Assembly: GCA_030544235.1 (NCBI GenBank) | Contig: CM060478.1 | Coordinates: forward strand, 1,597,727 to 1,661,726 | Direction of reading: 5' to 3' | DNA: 64,000 nt | DNA from: Lepturacanthus savala | Taxonomy: Eukaryota; Chordata; Actinopteri; Scombriformes; Trichiuridae | Part shown: positions 47,929 through 58,639 of the stretch, one piece after another | Numbering within the stretch: position 1 is the first letter of the stretch | How the letters are laid out: each line of letters opens with the position of its first letter | Position numbers and translations under genes: made by a program | The notes under the pieces: generated by a model | Seen by the model: only the letters and a program-made list of their open reading frames with translations | Databases searched by the model: none | What the model was told of the DNA's origin: nothing

Positions 47929-48650
47929 CAGATATCCCTATAGCTTGTTACCACTAGTCACTATTACAGATATCCCTATAGCTTGTTACCACTAGTCACT
48001 ATTACAGATATCCCTATAGCTTGTTACCACTAGTCACTATTACAGATATCCCTATAGCTTGTTACCACTAGTCACTATTACAGATATCCCTATAGCTTGT
48101 TACCACTAGTCACTATTACAGATATCCCTATAGCTTGTTACCACTAGTCACTATTACAGATATCCCTATAGCTTGTTACCACTAGTCACTATTACAGATA
48201 TCCCTATAGCTTGTTTCCACCAGTCACTATTACAGATATCCCTATAGCTTGTTACCACTAGTCACTATTACAGATATCCCTATAGCTTGTTACCACTAGT
48301 CACTATTACAGATATCCCTATAGCTTGTTACCACTAGTCACTATTACAGATATCCCTATAGCTTGTTACCACTAGTCACTATTACAGATATCCCTATAGC
48401 TTGTTACCACTAGTCACTATTACAGATATCCCTATAGCTTGTTACCACTAGTCACTATTACAGATATCCCTATAGCTTGTTACCACTAGTCACTATTACA
48501 GATATCCCTATAGCTTGTTACCACTAGTCACTATTACAGATATCCCTATAGCTTGTTACCACTAGTCACTATTACAGATATCCCTATAGCTTGTTACCAC
48601 TAGTCACTATTACAGATATCCCTATAGCTTGTTACCACTAGTCACTAATG
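47929..48650. repeat. 38-bp minisatellite, exactly 19 units
   Basis: The unit begins CAGATATCCCTATAGC, continues TTGTTACCACTAGTCAC and closes with TATTA. The span of 722 bp equals 19 x 38. Units are almost identical; I see one variant near 48205-48225 (TTTCCACCAGT for TTACCACTAGT) and a changed last unit (CACTAATG). Each unit carries the palindromes GATATC, CTATAG and ACTAGT. Noncoding. Confidence 0.98.
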
Positions 48651-48789
48651 CAGATATTTGGAATGAAAGACCCAACTGTTCAAAATGTAATTATGTAATT
48701 ATGTAACATCCACAATGTTAATTTAGCCTTTAAGTGTTAAAATGACTCGACATAAACTGAATCGTTGTGTGTTACAATCATAAATGAGA

Positions 48790-49480
48790 TTAAAGTGAGA
48801 AAGAGGTGATGGAGGAGACTGAAAAGAGGGAAGGTTCAGGCAGTAGTGAAGTGACTTGCAGAGTGCAGACTGTTTGTCTAATGGCTGGAACTGTGACTCT
48901 TTAGCTGCTGGAGGTGTCGGGACGGCTGATTTAGAGGCCAGGCCTTAGTAAATGAAGCGCGGCATTAATGGTCCTTCCTGTCACAGCTTTAATGGACACC
49001 GCACACTGGGCACAGAGCATGAACCTGCCAACATGCCGGGGGCAGGGGGTGGACCGTGGCAAACAGGAGGAGGAGGTGATAGCGAGGCTCGAGGAGGGGG
49101 AATACAATCAAATTAATAGCAGGAAAGATGATTGAGAAGAGGTGATCTGCAGAACAGAAAGTCACGCGGTTCCTCAGAAGACGCTAAGTCCATCCCGTCT
49201 GTCAAACGGGAGAATGATGCCACCAATCGTTTGTCCTTACTCAGCATTTATCTAGTTACTCCACTCCTCACCAGTGACCTCTAGGAAATAGTTTTTCTTC
49301 GACAGAAACCATTAATCCTCAATCATGATTTAATTCAACTCTGAGTCTTACCTTCAGCGCTAGGTGGCTATCCCGAATACATTTAATTAAAGATGATCAA
49401 TTAATGCTTGATTACTCGTGAGCTGGTTTCCTTGCATAGACTGCGGGCTTCTTCAAGGAGACGACTTTAGAAAGTCATGC
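48790..49480. promoter_or_regulatory. Candidate conserved noncoding block
   Basis: About 700 bp of non-repetitive, GC-richer DNA. Words of interest: 'gcgcggcattaatggtcctt', 'cagctttaatggacaccgca', 'aatcaaattaatagcagg'. No reading frame. Among the best enhancer-like textures in the window. Confidence 0.35.
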
Positions 49481-49601
49481 ACAAATTTAGACACTTTAAA
49501 TGCTGCAAAACTTTCTAAGTGGAAAATCTATTTTCCTTTAGCCACAGATCTACACAGCAGTGAAAGAGCACACCTGCATCAGTCATGTTTGTCATAATTA
49601 A

Positions 49602-50042
49602 CCCATTTATACTGAATGCTGCCGCACAATTCATCTGAATATTAACTTCAATCGATGACTGTGATTGATTGACGTTATTGTTGATGAGTCACATGATATT
49701 TTCCCACCTCTGTCTGTGTTAGATCAACTGGTCATGTTTTAAAAAATATTCATTAAATGAATTAATTTTCCTTATAAAATCTGACTTCTTTTAAAAACGT
49801 GTTGGTATGTTAATGCTACAGCAGCATGATTTAATAACACCTGAGAGTTTTACCTTTTAAATGCAATTTATGTCATGTTTTTGTGCTTCAGAGGCTTAAA
49901 TATAAAGGTTTTCATAGACGTTGACAGTTTCTAGTATTTTTTGGGGTTTTTTTTAGAAAACCCTCAGGAGATATGGACATTTATCCTGGAACAGCAGAGG
50001 TTTTTAGAGGCGTGTTTTGCAGGTATTTTAGGTCTAAATGGG
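49602..50042. mobile_element. piggyBac-type MITE (CCCATTTATAC ends)
   Basis: Left end CCCATTTATACTGAA; right end, reverse-complemented, CCCATTTAGACCTAA. Left flank TTAA (49598-49601), right flank TTTA (50043-50046), a duplication with one change. 441 bp, no coding frame. Confidence 0.68.
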
Positions 50043-50684
50043 TTTATCTGAATACGATGACTTTGGAGACTGGAGGAAAAAAATCATATGCAAACGGTTT
50101 TTGGTTGCAGTGTATTTTATAAGGTTTTTGTTGTGTGTTTGGTTGGTTTTACTGTTATTGTGTTCTTTTGTTCTCTGCTTAACTTTGCTTTAACTTTTTA
50201 TGGGGGGCATTTGACAAAATCTGCTCTAAAATGTCTGGAAACCAGTTAAAGACATGAAAGATTTAGCTCAATGTAGACTGAGATGAGGTCTGGGAACCAT
50301 CCATTCATTGTTCATATTGGACGTGTGGTATATAAAAGGCCATGAGCCATTTATTGGGGGCTATGACTGTCTATCAAATGCATCTGTATGAAGCTTATAG
50401 CCAATCATATCCAACATACCGATGAAATAGTTTAGCACTGAAAGTTGCTCATTTTCAAACTAAATTTGCAGTTTAAATGACTTAGAACACTTTCGAAAAG
50501 TAAATTACTGTCTGCTGCCATGTTGGATCTGTAGTTATCAATTAAATTATGCAGAATAATTCTCTAGTAAGACACAAACCTGGGCAAATATACAAGTAAC
50601 AACTAGTTAGTGCATTATCAATCGAGATTGAGATACTTAGGACAGTTACGAGTAACTTGGGATACCACAGAATAATAGAAAACC
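50043..50684. other. No gene recognised
   Basis: Background DNA between a MITE and the LINE relic. Confidence 0.4.
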
Positions 50685-51300
50685 ACAGGGATGATGCAGG
50701 GAAGTCGACCACAACCAAATACCTCTAGAGGTTAAGGCAGGTCCTGAAAAGTTTGGTAAGAACAAGGTCTGAGCCATCGACGTGGACTACCAGATACCCC
50801 ACTGGGATCATAAGCTGGTCAAAGGAGGGGATTGAAGCCACATATATCAAGGCAAGAAAGCTCCTCACAAGTCATGACTTGTGAGCATCAGAGTCACCGT
50901 CTGGGATGAAATATTGAAATGGAATATATCAAGATGACCCCAAGGGATGAAGTCCTCAGTGGATGCCTCAGACAGCTGAAACCTGATGAGAGCGAAGGGT
51001 AAGGTAAGAAAACATGGAGGGACAAGCCTAAACATGACATGTACCACCACTGGATAGAGGAAGTGGCTGAAATCATGAAGCTAATGGCTAGAAAACACTG
51101 GACTAATAGCATAGAGACACTAATCATGGCTGAACAAGAACAAGCCCTAAGCAGATGATCCATAGAGACCAGGATCTACCAGAGTAGATCAAACCCAAGA
51201 TGGAATCTGTGCAAAGATGCCTGAGAGACATTCTAGCACAGAGTATTAGTGTGTAACATGCTAGCTGGGAAATCATACACTACTAAGTGGCCAGACTAGT
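50685..51300 (+). pseudogene. Non-LTR retrotransposon coding relic, part 1
   Basis: Several plus-strand frames in order read TKYL, RLRQVLKSLV, RYPTGIISW, IEATYIKARKLLTSH, VSIRVTVWDE, PRDEVLSGCLRQLKP, WRDKPKHDMYHHWIEEVAE, ETLIMAEQEQALS and CNMLAGKSY. This is the region between the reverse transcriptase and the C-terminal endonuclease of a fish LINE that I recognise by pattern. Frameshifts and stops (for example after LLTSHDL and EQALSR) show it is dead. It breaks off near 51300 and resumes at 52105. Confidence 0.85.
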
Positions 51301-51639
51301 ACAAATAAAGGTAGAAATAACACCTATGAATATATATCCTCCTTTTTATGTAAAGAAATACACCATCAATATTTACACAGTTAAATCACCTTCTATTTGC
51401 AAAACAGATGAATTCACATAAGAAAAAAAGGTGTAATTTTAACAATATGATGTCTCCACATGATGTTATTCCACATTCAGTCAGACTAAGCAGCAGGTGA
51501 AGTTATTATTTCCTGCTTTGCAAAACACTTACAAATCAAAACTGTTAATATTTTATCATTGAGTCCTGGAAGATTCTTTAAATGTCTGTGAAGAAACAGG
51601 AAATGGTCCATTTATGTCAAGTTTTGTACACCAGTGTGC

Positions 51640-51703
51640 TGGATTAGACCATTTAGCGGTTCTGTTCTGGATCCTGGGCCACATGTTTGACACCCCTGGT
51701 GTA
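51640..51703 (-). mobile_element. hAT-type terminus (CAGGGGTGTCAAAC)
   Basis: On the minus strand the sequence starts CAGGGGTGTCAAACATGTGG and goes on to GCCCAGGATCC, the standard terminus of a fish hAT family; compare the element at 2174-2801. The partner terminus is not seen, so the element is truncated or its other end has decayed. Confidence 0.6.
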
Positions 51704-51714
51704 CAGGAACATGT

Positions 51715-52098
51715 GTATGTCAGGATCTGTAGCCCTAATATGTTTCCTGTTTTATTTTGTAGTTTCTGTGCTGTGGTGTTGCTGTTTGTTTTACTTCCTG
51801 TTTGTTTCCCTCCACTGTGATAGCTGTCTCCGCCCTAATGTCTTCACCTCTGTATTTAAACCTTCTTTTCCCCCCAAGTCTTTGTCAGATTGTCTTTGTC
51901 ATCCTGTGTCCAGAATTTTATTTTTGATTGTTTCACATTTACGACCCATTTTTGGATTTCAATGACCTTGGATTTTGTTTATTCCCTGTCTGCTTTTATG
52001 GATTTTCAACACCTATTATATCTAGTATTAAAGAGCTTGTTTTATGGATGCATTACTTTGGCTTGGATTCTCTTTTTGCACTTGAGTCCTCACAAACT
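51715..52098 (+). mobile_element. Probable solo LTR
   Basis: Starts TGTCAGGATCTG, has TC-rich text with 'cctctgtatttaaacctt' (a TATA-like stretch near 51850), 'tctagtattaaagagcttg' (poly(A)-signal-like) and ends 'cttgagtcctcaca'. This architecture, and the 'ttgagtcctca' end, is typical of Gypsy-type LTRs in fish by memory. About 380 bp; no internal retroelement genes adjoin it. Long pseudo-frames here are fortuitous. Confidence 0.5.
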
Positions 52099-52104
52099 AG
52101 CTCC

Positions 52105-52540
52105 TTTACACTTTACCCAATATGGACTAGAGGTACCTAAATCCCAATGGGATGTACCATGAAATTGGTTAAGAACAACATGGCTAAAATGATTCCAGAC
52201 TGACAAACAGCTGCTGGCTAACCAACCGGACACAGAAGCTGTGGATAAAGTGGTGCTAGTGATAGATGTGGTGATGCCAGCTGACGGCAACATCAGGTAC
52301 CATGAACCATGGGTTAGAAGAACAGCTGGAACAGATGTAGAAGGTCAAAGCTGACATGGTTCCTGTTCTCGTAGAAGCACATGGGCAGTGACCCACCAAA
52401 CTGGGAGTGTAGCTCTAGAAGGTTCCAAGAAGACCATGTGAGGCCCAGTCCAGAAGAAATGCAGTTCTAAGAACAGCCAAGATACTGGCCAAAATCCTCA
52501 AACTCCCAGGTCTCTGGTAGAAGGCCCAAGCTTGATGATG
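52105..52540 (+). pseudogene. Non-LTR retrotransposon relic, part 2 (endonuclease end)
   Basis: Resumes QYGLEVPKSQWDVP, then QTDKQLLANQPD and VDKVVLVIDV followed by PADGNIR. The PD...D spacing fits the restriction-like endonuclease at the C-terminus of R2/R4-type LINEs, which nicks target DNA for priming. Then DMVPVLVEAHG and AVTHQTG in shifted frames, ending in the conserved 'gtcctgg..ac(a)gc(t/c)aag' region ('aacagccaagatactggc') and 'ctcaaactcccaggtctctg'. Class assignment to the R2/R4-like group is an inference from the motif. Confidence 0.85.
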
Positions 52541-53098
52541 GGTTGAGAGAGAGCAATAGATGCCTCTCAATCCAACAAAAGAATCCATATTACATTTTAG
52601 TCATATTATCCAAACATCTGCTGTAAATATATTTCTTTAAAGTGCTCGATTTCTGAAAAACACAAATCTAAAAAAAGACTTAACCACTTTGTAAAGATTC
52701 TACAATTCTCATCATGAAACGCTGCACAAAACCTTGTTCTCTTTTCTCAAAAATTGATTCTTTCACCCAAAACAATACACAGAGCTACGAAATGAATTTA
52801 TCTTTTAGAGCATCAATTACAGTGTTTCTCGAGTGGTTAAACACATTTTTTGAAAGCGTACCTCATTTTCCACAAAAAACTCTGAATACAAAACCAAATC
52901 CCCACATGTCTCATTCAAAATGGTACTTTTATATCTTCTGAAAATTGTATTTTGTGATCAAAAGACACAGATTAGAGGTTTCAAAGAACCAACAGAACAC
53001 TGATGTGCTGACAACACTAACCAGCATGGAGGCCTTATCAGGAGCATTCTAGCTTTTCATGATTAGTGTCTCTGTAAAGGACTGTGGGAGGTAGATTA
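52541..53098. other. No gene recognised
   Basis: A 75-codon frame at 52714-52941 lies in AT-rich DNA and matches nothing I know. Confidence 0.35.
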
Positions 53099-53174
53099 CT
53101 AGATCAGGGTCTAGATCAGGGTCTAGATCCGGGTCTAGATCCGGGTCTAGATCAGGGTCTAGATCCGGGTCTAG
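53099..53174. repeat. 12-bp minisatellite (GGGTCTAGATC[A/C])
   Basis: Six near-perfect units alternate between GGGTCTAGATCA and GGGTCTAGATCC types. Each unit contains TCTAGA and lies next to 'gaggtagattactagatcag'. Confidence 0.9.
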
Positions 53175-53401
53175 GAGTGTGACTATCTACTCTGGTTGTT
53201 AGGACACGGTAGGCAGGTATATGTTTGATGACGTTTGACTTATTTCATTTCACTGAAATTAAATAAAGCAATGGGATATCATTACCCTGTAAAAATATAT
53301 GGGTTGTGAATGAATTGAACCACAATTTGACTGAACTACTCTAAATGTCACAGACTATTTACTATAATTGTTGTTGCAGGCATACTACTGTACTCCAGGC
53401 A

Positions 53402-53434
53402 TAGCATCTGGTGGTGAAACACCACCAGATGCTA
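53402..53434. repeat. Perfect 15-bp hairpin
   Basis: TAGCATCTGGTGGTG, loop AAA, then its exact complement CACCACCAGATGCTA. Too short for a microRNA precursor; may be a cruciform or a cryptic site. Confidence 0.95.
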
Positions 53435-54116
53435 ACATTTTTAGGCGTGTGGTACTGGAAAGAACATATTAAAAGGGTTAATATAGTTCATTATGATGAT
53501 TTGCAAGTTACCTAGAATCTCAGGGATTCAGAGTGCATCCTGCACCTGTGTACCATTATAACTGTTTAAAACTAATTAGGTATGTTCACTAAAAATAATA
53601 AAGTGCACACAGCGAGACCAACTGTCATGTAATTCACTTCCTTTAAAAAGTGATGTGGAAAAGAGTTGAGTTCATCCACGGGATGTTTTACCATAAAAGG
53701 AGAAGAGTCAAGTTTACAGATCTAATTATGAATGTAAAACAGGGATTCATGATTACATTTTGTATTAATTAAGTCTTATTTAGACAATTCAAGTAAAGTG
53801 GAGGAGCATTTTCTTTTCATCAACCAGGACCATCTTTGTGAGCTTGAACTCACCTCAGGCTAACTTAGCTTGCTAAGCTAACATGCTACAAACATTATGA
53901 ACGGACAAAATCCAAAAGGTGTATCGCCCATATTTGAAGTCAACTGAGCTGCTAGCCAAATTCAGCTAATGTGTATATGCTATGCTTGTTAGCATCTAAG
54001 GTCAATTAACAACAATCAAATTTTTGTTTTTAGTCAAAAATCTTCCAAGTAGAAGAAACAGAAATATATAGTAATAGAATATAGATATTTATAACTCACA
54101 CTCTTCATGCACAGCG
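53435..54116. other. No gene recognised
   Basis: Background DNA. GCTAAC/TTAGC words cluster near 53850-53900 but no element ends are seen. Confidence 0.4.
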
Positions 54117-54365
54117 ACACGGTGGCTATGAGGTAGTGCTATGGCCTCATAGCAAGAAGGTCTCAGGTTCTCCAGGTTCTCCAGGTTCTCCAGGTTCTCC
54201 GGCTTCCTCCCACAGTCCAATTGGAGACACTAAATTGGCAATAGGTATCGGTAAATTGCCCACAATTGACTGGCGACTTGTCTGGGAAGAATTCCTGCCT
54301 CTATGCTGGAATTGGTTCTAGAAGACCTCCTTGACCCTCTAGAAAGAGGGTATAGAAACTGGCTG
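54117..54365 (+). mobile_element. tRNA-like SINE relic
   Basis: 'cacggtggctatgaggtagt', 'gcctcatagcaagaaggtct', 'ggcttcctcccacagtcc', 'gacactaaattggcaatagg' and 'ctggcgacttgtctggg' follow the order of a common fish SINE whose head resembles a tRNA. The B-box region is replaced by four to five tandem AGGTTCTCC units. A Ser-Pro-Gly frame across them (54136-54321) is a by-product. Confidence 0.7.
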
Positions 54366-54914
54366 ACTGACTCTTTATGCACACATACACACTGCTGGTC
54401 TATCAATTAGAGTGTCAAAACTGACTCCTATGGAGCACATGTTGGATTAAGCCCCTCTCGCTCAAGGTGACTGAACTATGCCTGAGTAAAATAGAAAATA
54501 ATCCAAAAAGCAGCCTCCAGAGGGCACTGAAGAAAACCTATAGTCATTGTTTTTTGTCAAAAGTGCTGTACCTATACATCACAGCAAAAACAACAGGATA
54601 TGCAAATGATTTGCACAGAATAAAACAAAAAAAAGTAAAATACTAAAGGACAAACCAAAGAAGCCCTTTATATTGCAGAAGCTTTGATTGCAAATTGCAG
54701 CAACAGCCTTGAAAGTGGATGTTTTGCATGGCGTTTGAATGGCAGTGTTTTCTTTGTGAACACAGACATTTGTCATTGATGGAGAGTTTGCAAACTGGAA
54801 AGAATTGAAGTGTGTAGTGTTTTGAAGAAAGTGATGGTTTAGGATTGAAATCTGGGTCTAAAGCAGGAAATGAGTTTAGAGTTCAGCAGAAATATTATAA
54901 TAGTGAAATAAATA
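54366..54914. other. No gene recognised
   Basis: Background DNA, no array or element ends. Confidence 0.4.
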
Positions 54915-55340
54915 TTATTTAGACATGGTAAAAAAAAAAATTGGAATGTTTTTATTACTTGCAATGGCCTAAATCAGAGATATATTAAAACATGTAAGTT
55001 TGTAAACAGTCTCAGGATAGCTGCATGCTATATAAGTCAATGGGACTCCATTAGGTTGTTACACTAGGGTTAGGGTGAATAAAAATGAATAAAAAACAAT
55101 CTTCGGTTATGAGACAGTGATGCCCACATGTATCCTGATCATGTGATCTCATAAATTGTATGTCCTTCAAAATAAAAGCCCCATTTTCACACCTAACTCT
55201 AAAAACATAGATTTCATATCACAGCTTAAAGGGACAATTCAACATTTTTAAAAAACGCATCAATGTCATGATTCCAGGAGTCATAACAATAGGTGGTTCA
55301 CCCATTGAGCGTAGAGCTATAGAGCCAATAGAGGGTTAAC
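54915..55340 (+). repeat. Dispersed family A, copy 4
   Basis: 'agtctcaggatagctgcatg', 'agtcaatgggactccattag', 'gagacagtgatgcccacatg', 'gatcatgtgatctcataaat' and 'ccttcaaaataaaagcccc', then 'aatagagggttaac'. First arm of an inverted pair with copy 5. Confidence 0.85.
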
Positions 55341-55394
55341 CATTAATTAGTTGACCCAACTTGCAAATATATATATATCTATATATATACTTGA

Positions 55395-55770
55395 CTCTAT
55401 CCTTTATGGTAGAGTCGAGTGGCCCTCGCTGGCTGCAAGTCATCCAACACATTGGCACAGTTTTATCTACAAAGCCATCTTGGCCAATATTTATGTAGCT
55501 ATATCTCAGAACCCAGAGAGCTCGCTCCCTATGCTCCCATGAATACTACAAACTTAATGTCCCCAAAGTTCCCACTGTACTCGGCAAGCACTCCTTCATA
55601 CACTCTGCACCTGCTGCCTGGAATCTGAAACTCAAAGAACGGATCTCACTCGGTGCATTTTAAAATCTTGTCAGGAACTTGGAATCAGACACTTTTCGTT
55701 CCTGCTCCTGCCATTGTCTGACTCCTGATCTGATTGGTTGATTTATTGATTGATAGACTGGTGTTTTACA
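55395..55770 (+). pseudogene. LINE 3' coding relic
   Basis: Frame pieces RVEWPSLAASHPTHW and FIYKAILA, then AAWNLKLKERISLGAF before a stop, correspond to the tail of many fish LINE reverse transcriptases (a '...HWLP...YKA...', then '...AWN.L...LK...L..FK' order). Located between family A copies 4 and 5. Frameshifts are present. Confidence 0.6.
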
Positions 55771-55794
55771 CCGGTTTGTAGCTACAATTACTTT

Positions 55795-56110
55795 AACCTA
55801 TTTGTTTTTTACAGTTGGGTGTGAAAAGGGGGGCTTTTATTTTGAAGGCAAACAATTTATGAGGTCACATGACCAGGATATCCCTATTGTTCATGGACAT
55901 TTGACATGTGAGCATCAAGGTTGTCTTTTTTTAGAATTTGGGCAAATTTTTCCATTTCCAAGTTGTTTTTTTTCTAATATGCTACAATAGATTTGTAGCT
56001 ATATGACAACGATATGCAAATTCTAATGTATAAACCTAATGGAGTCCCATTGACTTATATAGCATGAAACTATCCTGAGACTATGTTCTAAACATTTTTA
56101 TCATGTATAT
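55795..56110 (-). repeat. Dispersed family A, copy 5 (inverted)
   Basis: Reverse complement of copy 4 over most of its length: 'gggcttttattttgaaggca', 'atgaggtcacatgaccagga', 'gacatttgacatgtgagcat', 'cccattgacttatatagcat', 'aaactatcctgagactatg'. Confidence 0.85.
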
Positions 56111-56699
56111 AGGGCGTAACAGAGAACCTGAAGTTTAGTCTTTATATTTGTTAGTAGCATGCTACTCTTTGTTTGCTACAATTATTGTATTTTCCTCTAA
56201 TTAGATTTACTTTACTTTAAACAAGAAAATGTCTAAAACATTCTTTCAATTAATTCCAATAGGAAAAGATAAACCTTTAAATGCTCTAGTGCATTTTATT
56301 TTTTAGACAAATGTCAAAACATTATTATTACAAACTTATCATCAGGTCAACATCAGCAACCTGAAATGATTCATCTGAAAAACATACGTTCATTTCAAAT
56401 AACTGAAACAATTATGCATATGGGTGTTAAATAAATTAAAAAACTTACCGACAACACTTTTTGTTGCTGTTGTTTTTTTGTTTTAACATTTTCCATCTTC
56501 TATAAGGTGAGATAAAAAGTAAAAAATGAAAAGTACCTTCATATTTCCCATGTGGGAAGTTTCTGTGCTGACAACTTTAGGATCTATGAATTATGCATTC
56601 AGCCAACTTGACTAATTAATGTTCTGCAACATGCTCATGTGTTTGATTCGTTTTCAGAACTGATTGTCCTTTTTTCATAAATATATATATATTGAAGTG
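56111..56699. other. AT-rich DNA, no gene seen
   Basis: No tandem structure except a short (AT)n at 56681-56692. Confidence 0.4.
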
Positions 56700-56900
56700 A
56701 GAACTGTGAGGTTTTATCAGTCAGCTTCTCTCTAACAAAAAACCCAAGGTAGCTCCACAGCCGACATGTCACACTGAGAAGCTGCTGGCAGCTCAGCAGG
56801 CGAGCGGATGAAAATGGAAAAATAAGAATAATAATAATGTCCTCCCAGCATCACAGCTGCAATGAATATGCTTTATTTTCTTTATATTGTTGTTTTAGAA
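56700..56900. promoter_or_regulatory. Weak candidate conserved element
   Basis: GC-richer, non-repetitive: 'gaagctgctggcagctcagc' and 'cagctgcaatgaatatgc'. The first is part of an AGCTGCTGGCAGCT inverted repeat. Confidence 0.2.
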
Positions 56901-57655
56901 CCGTAGTAAAACAGGACACTGGATGGTTTTAATGATTTTAGGGTGTGAAAACAACACTAACAATGAAATGTTTGATAAAATCCTGTATAATTTAAACTTT
57001 CTGAACTTTCATTGCTCCCTCGTTTTATGTTTACAACACTATGCAATAGAGAGTGAAATATGTGACATTTCATGAATATTCTTTAATCCAAGATGGCTCC
57101 TGCCCTTTGATGTCATAATATGCAAATTCCCTACATAAATTTTGGATCAATCCTAAAATATCTCTAATTTACAGGAAGTCTCTAACTCTTATCATTTCTA
57201 AATTTTGAAATTAAAACATCAAAATCGGACTTTAACACAACTCTGGCACCTTAAGGGTTAAGTGATACAAGCTGTTGGAAGTCAACACAAGAAGGAAAAC
57301 AGATGCTTTAATTGACAGATGTTGATTAACCTCAACCCTCAACAGCTGTTTATTTAGGTTAAAAGCAGAGGTCGATAACAGCCATTAACCTAAACTTCAT
57401 TTGACATTTCTAACACTTTTCCAGCCTGTTCTTTACATCCTCAACATCAGTGGCGTTCTTTAGAAGGATATTGAGTTTCAGACAATGGATTAACTCCTTT
57501 TACACATCATCAGACCTGTACTTGGCTGGACAAGTTCCCTAATCAATGGTTTTAACACTGAACCTGAGGTAGAATGACATCAAAAAGGTGTGCTGGCCAA
57601 TCCAAGTTCTTGTTTCCATTGGTTAAATGGCTGCTCTAATTTACGCTGCTTCATG
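56901..57655. other. No gene recognised
   Basis: Includes 'aacactatgcaatagagag' at about 57036, a scrap reminiscent of family A. Otherwise nothing. Confidence 0.4.
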
Positions 57656-57835
57656 TGTTTATTTTGTTTTACCTTATCTCAATACATTATTCATTGTTAT
57701 TTGTTAATTGTGCTGTAATTTCCATCAACTTTTTCATTGTGTATGTACAGCAGGTCTCTTTTGGAAATAAAATGATCTTTCAACGGAACTCACATGAATA
57801 AGTAAATTAAAAGAAAAATAAATTGAAACATTAAT
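57656..57835 (+). mobile_element. Possible LINE 3' tail
   Basis: 'cattgtgtatgtacagcagg', 'gtctcttttggaaataaaat' and 'gaataagtaaattaaaagaa' resemble the 'aggtctc...aaatgagatc...aaataaa' end of fish LINEs. Weaker than 12858-12990. Confidence 0.4.
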
Positions 57836-57984
57836 CCTGCAAAATTTTGTGCCTCACTTAAAGGCTGAAAGTCCCTGAAGCCTGGAAGTTTAGAGGCTGT
57901 AAAGTAAATTTGGTTTTAATGTGTTTTTGCTCAGAGCCCCGACTGAAATGGAGCAAAACCAGTGTAAAGAAAACAAAAAGAAGT

Positions 57985-58285
57985 AACGCACTGTTCCTGC
58001 AGAAAGAAATAATGGGTTTTTGGCAGTGAGCTCTAATACTGTTATGGCCTTTTCAGCAGTTCACTTATCTTTTCTGCCATCTTCCGTTGGGTATCTGCAT
58101 TGTCTGAATATTTCTGTTTTCTGTCTTTTATCACCACCGTGTCCTTGATGGTATTCAGCTGTCTCCCTATACAGTGAAGAGACATGTTCAACCTTGACAG
58201 CTTCATGCTTGGCTTTTATTTTATTTCCAATATCATGCAAATGGTCATTTCAGCTTTTTTCTTACTCTAGACATGGTCTAAGGGT
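57985..58285. promoter_or_regulatory. Candidate conserved noncoding element
   Basis: Non-repetitive block with 'tactgttatggccttttcag', 'cacttatcttttctgccatc' and 'ccaatatcatgcaaatggtc'; the last holds ATGCAAAT, a perfect octamer (POU) site at about 58234-58241. Function inferred. Confidence 0.3.
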
Positions 58286-58639
58286 TCTGTAAAACTCTCT
58301 CATCCATCAAACACTCCAAAGGATGGGGAATCCACACAGACTGGAATTAGAAACTTCGCCATTTCACCAGCATGGCCACCACCGAAACCATGGCCAAGAC
58401 CAGAGAGTATCAAGACCACGTCCAGGATAAAGGGCACATTTACACCACTACTTTGATTATTTGGTCCATTCCAGGCAATAAGAATATTTATTAATTAGCA
58501 TATAGACTCAATGTGTAATGCAGCTGTTTCCTGGGATCATGCCCTTTTTTCTTTTCATAGGACTCTGACTCTCAACTACTGTTCTCATGTTTGTCTTTAT
58601 GTGCTATCTGCATGTTTGTTGTTTTATCACCACCATATT

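Larger units (their letters stand above)
51301..52104. mobile_element. Insert of about 800 bp interrupting the LINE relic
   Basis: Only about 45 bp of LINE coding sequence is missing between the two parts, yet 800 bp lie here. It has two recognisable pieces: a hAT-type terminus and an LTR-like sequence, listed separately. Exact insertion joints and target duplications could not be set by eye. Confidence 0.65.

Noticed and set aside
47929..48650. CRISPR array
   Set aside because: Units abut with no unique spacers and the DNA is plainly vertebrate; this is a minisatellite.
51614..52162. Hydrophobic membrane-like proteins in overlapping frames
   Set aside because: T-rich LTR-like insert yields Phe/Leu-rich frames; the last one merely runs into the LINE relic.
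53402..53434. microRNA precursor
   Set aside because: Stem of 15 bp and loop of 3 nt are too short for a vertebrate precursor.
54136..54321. Collagen-like Ser-Pro-Gly peptide
   Set aside because: Frame is created by tandem AGGTTCTCC inside a SINE relic.
55062..55075. Telomere-like AGGGTTAGGG
   Set aside because: Fewer than two full units inside family A copy 4; not an interstitial telomere array.
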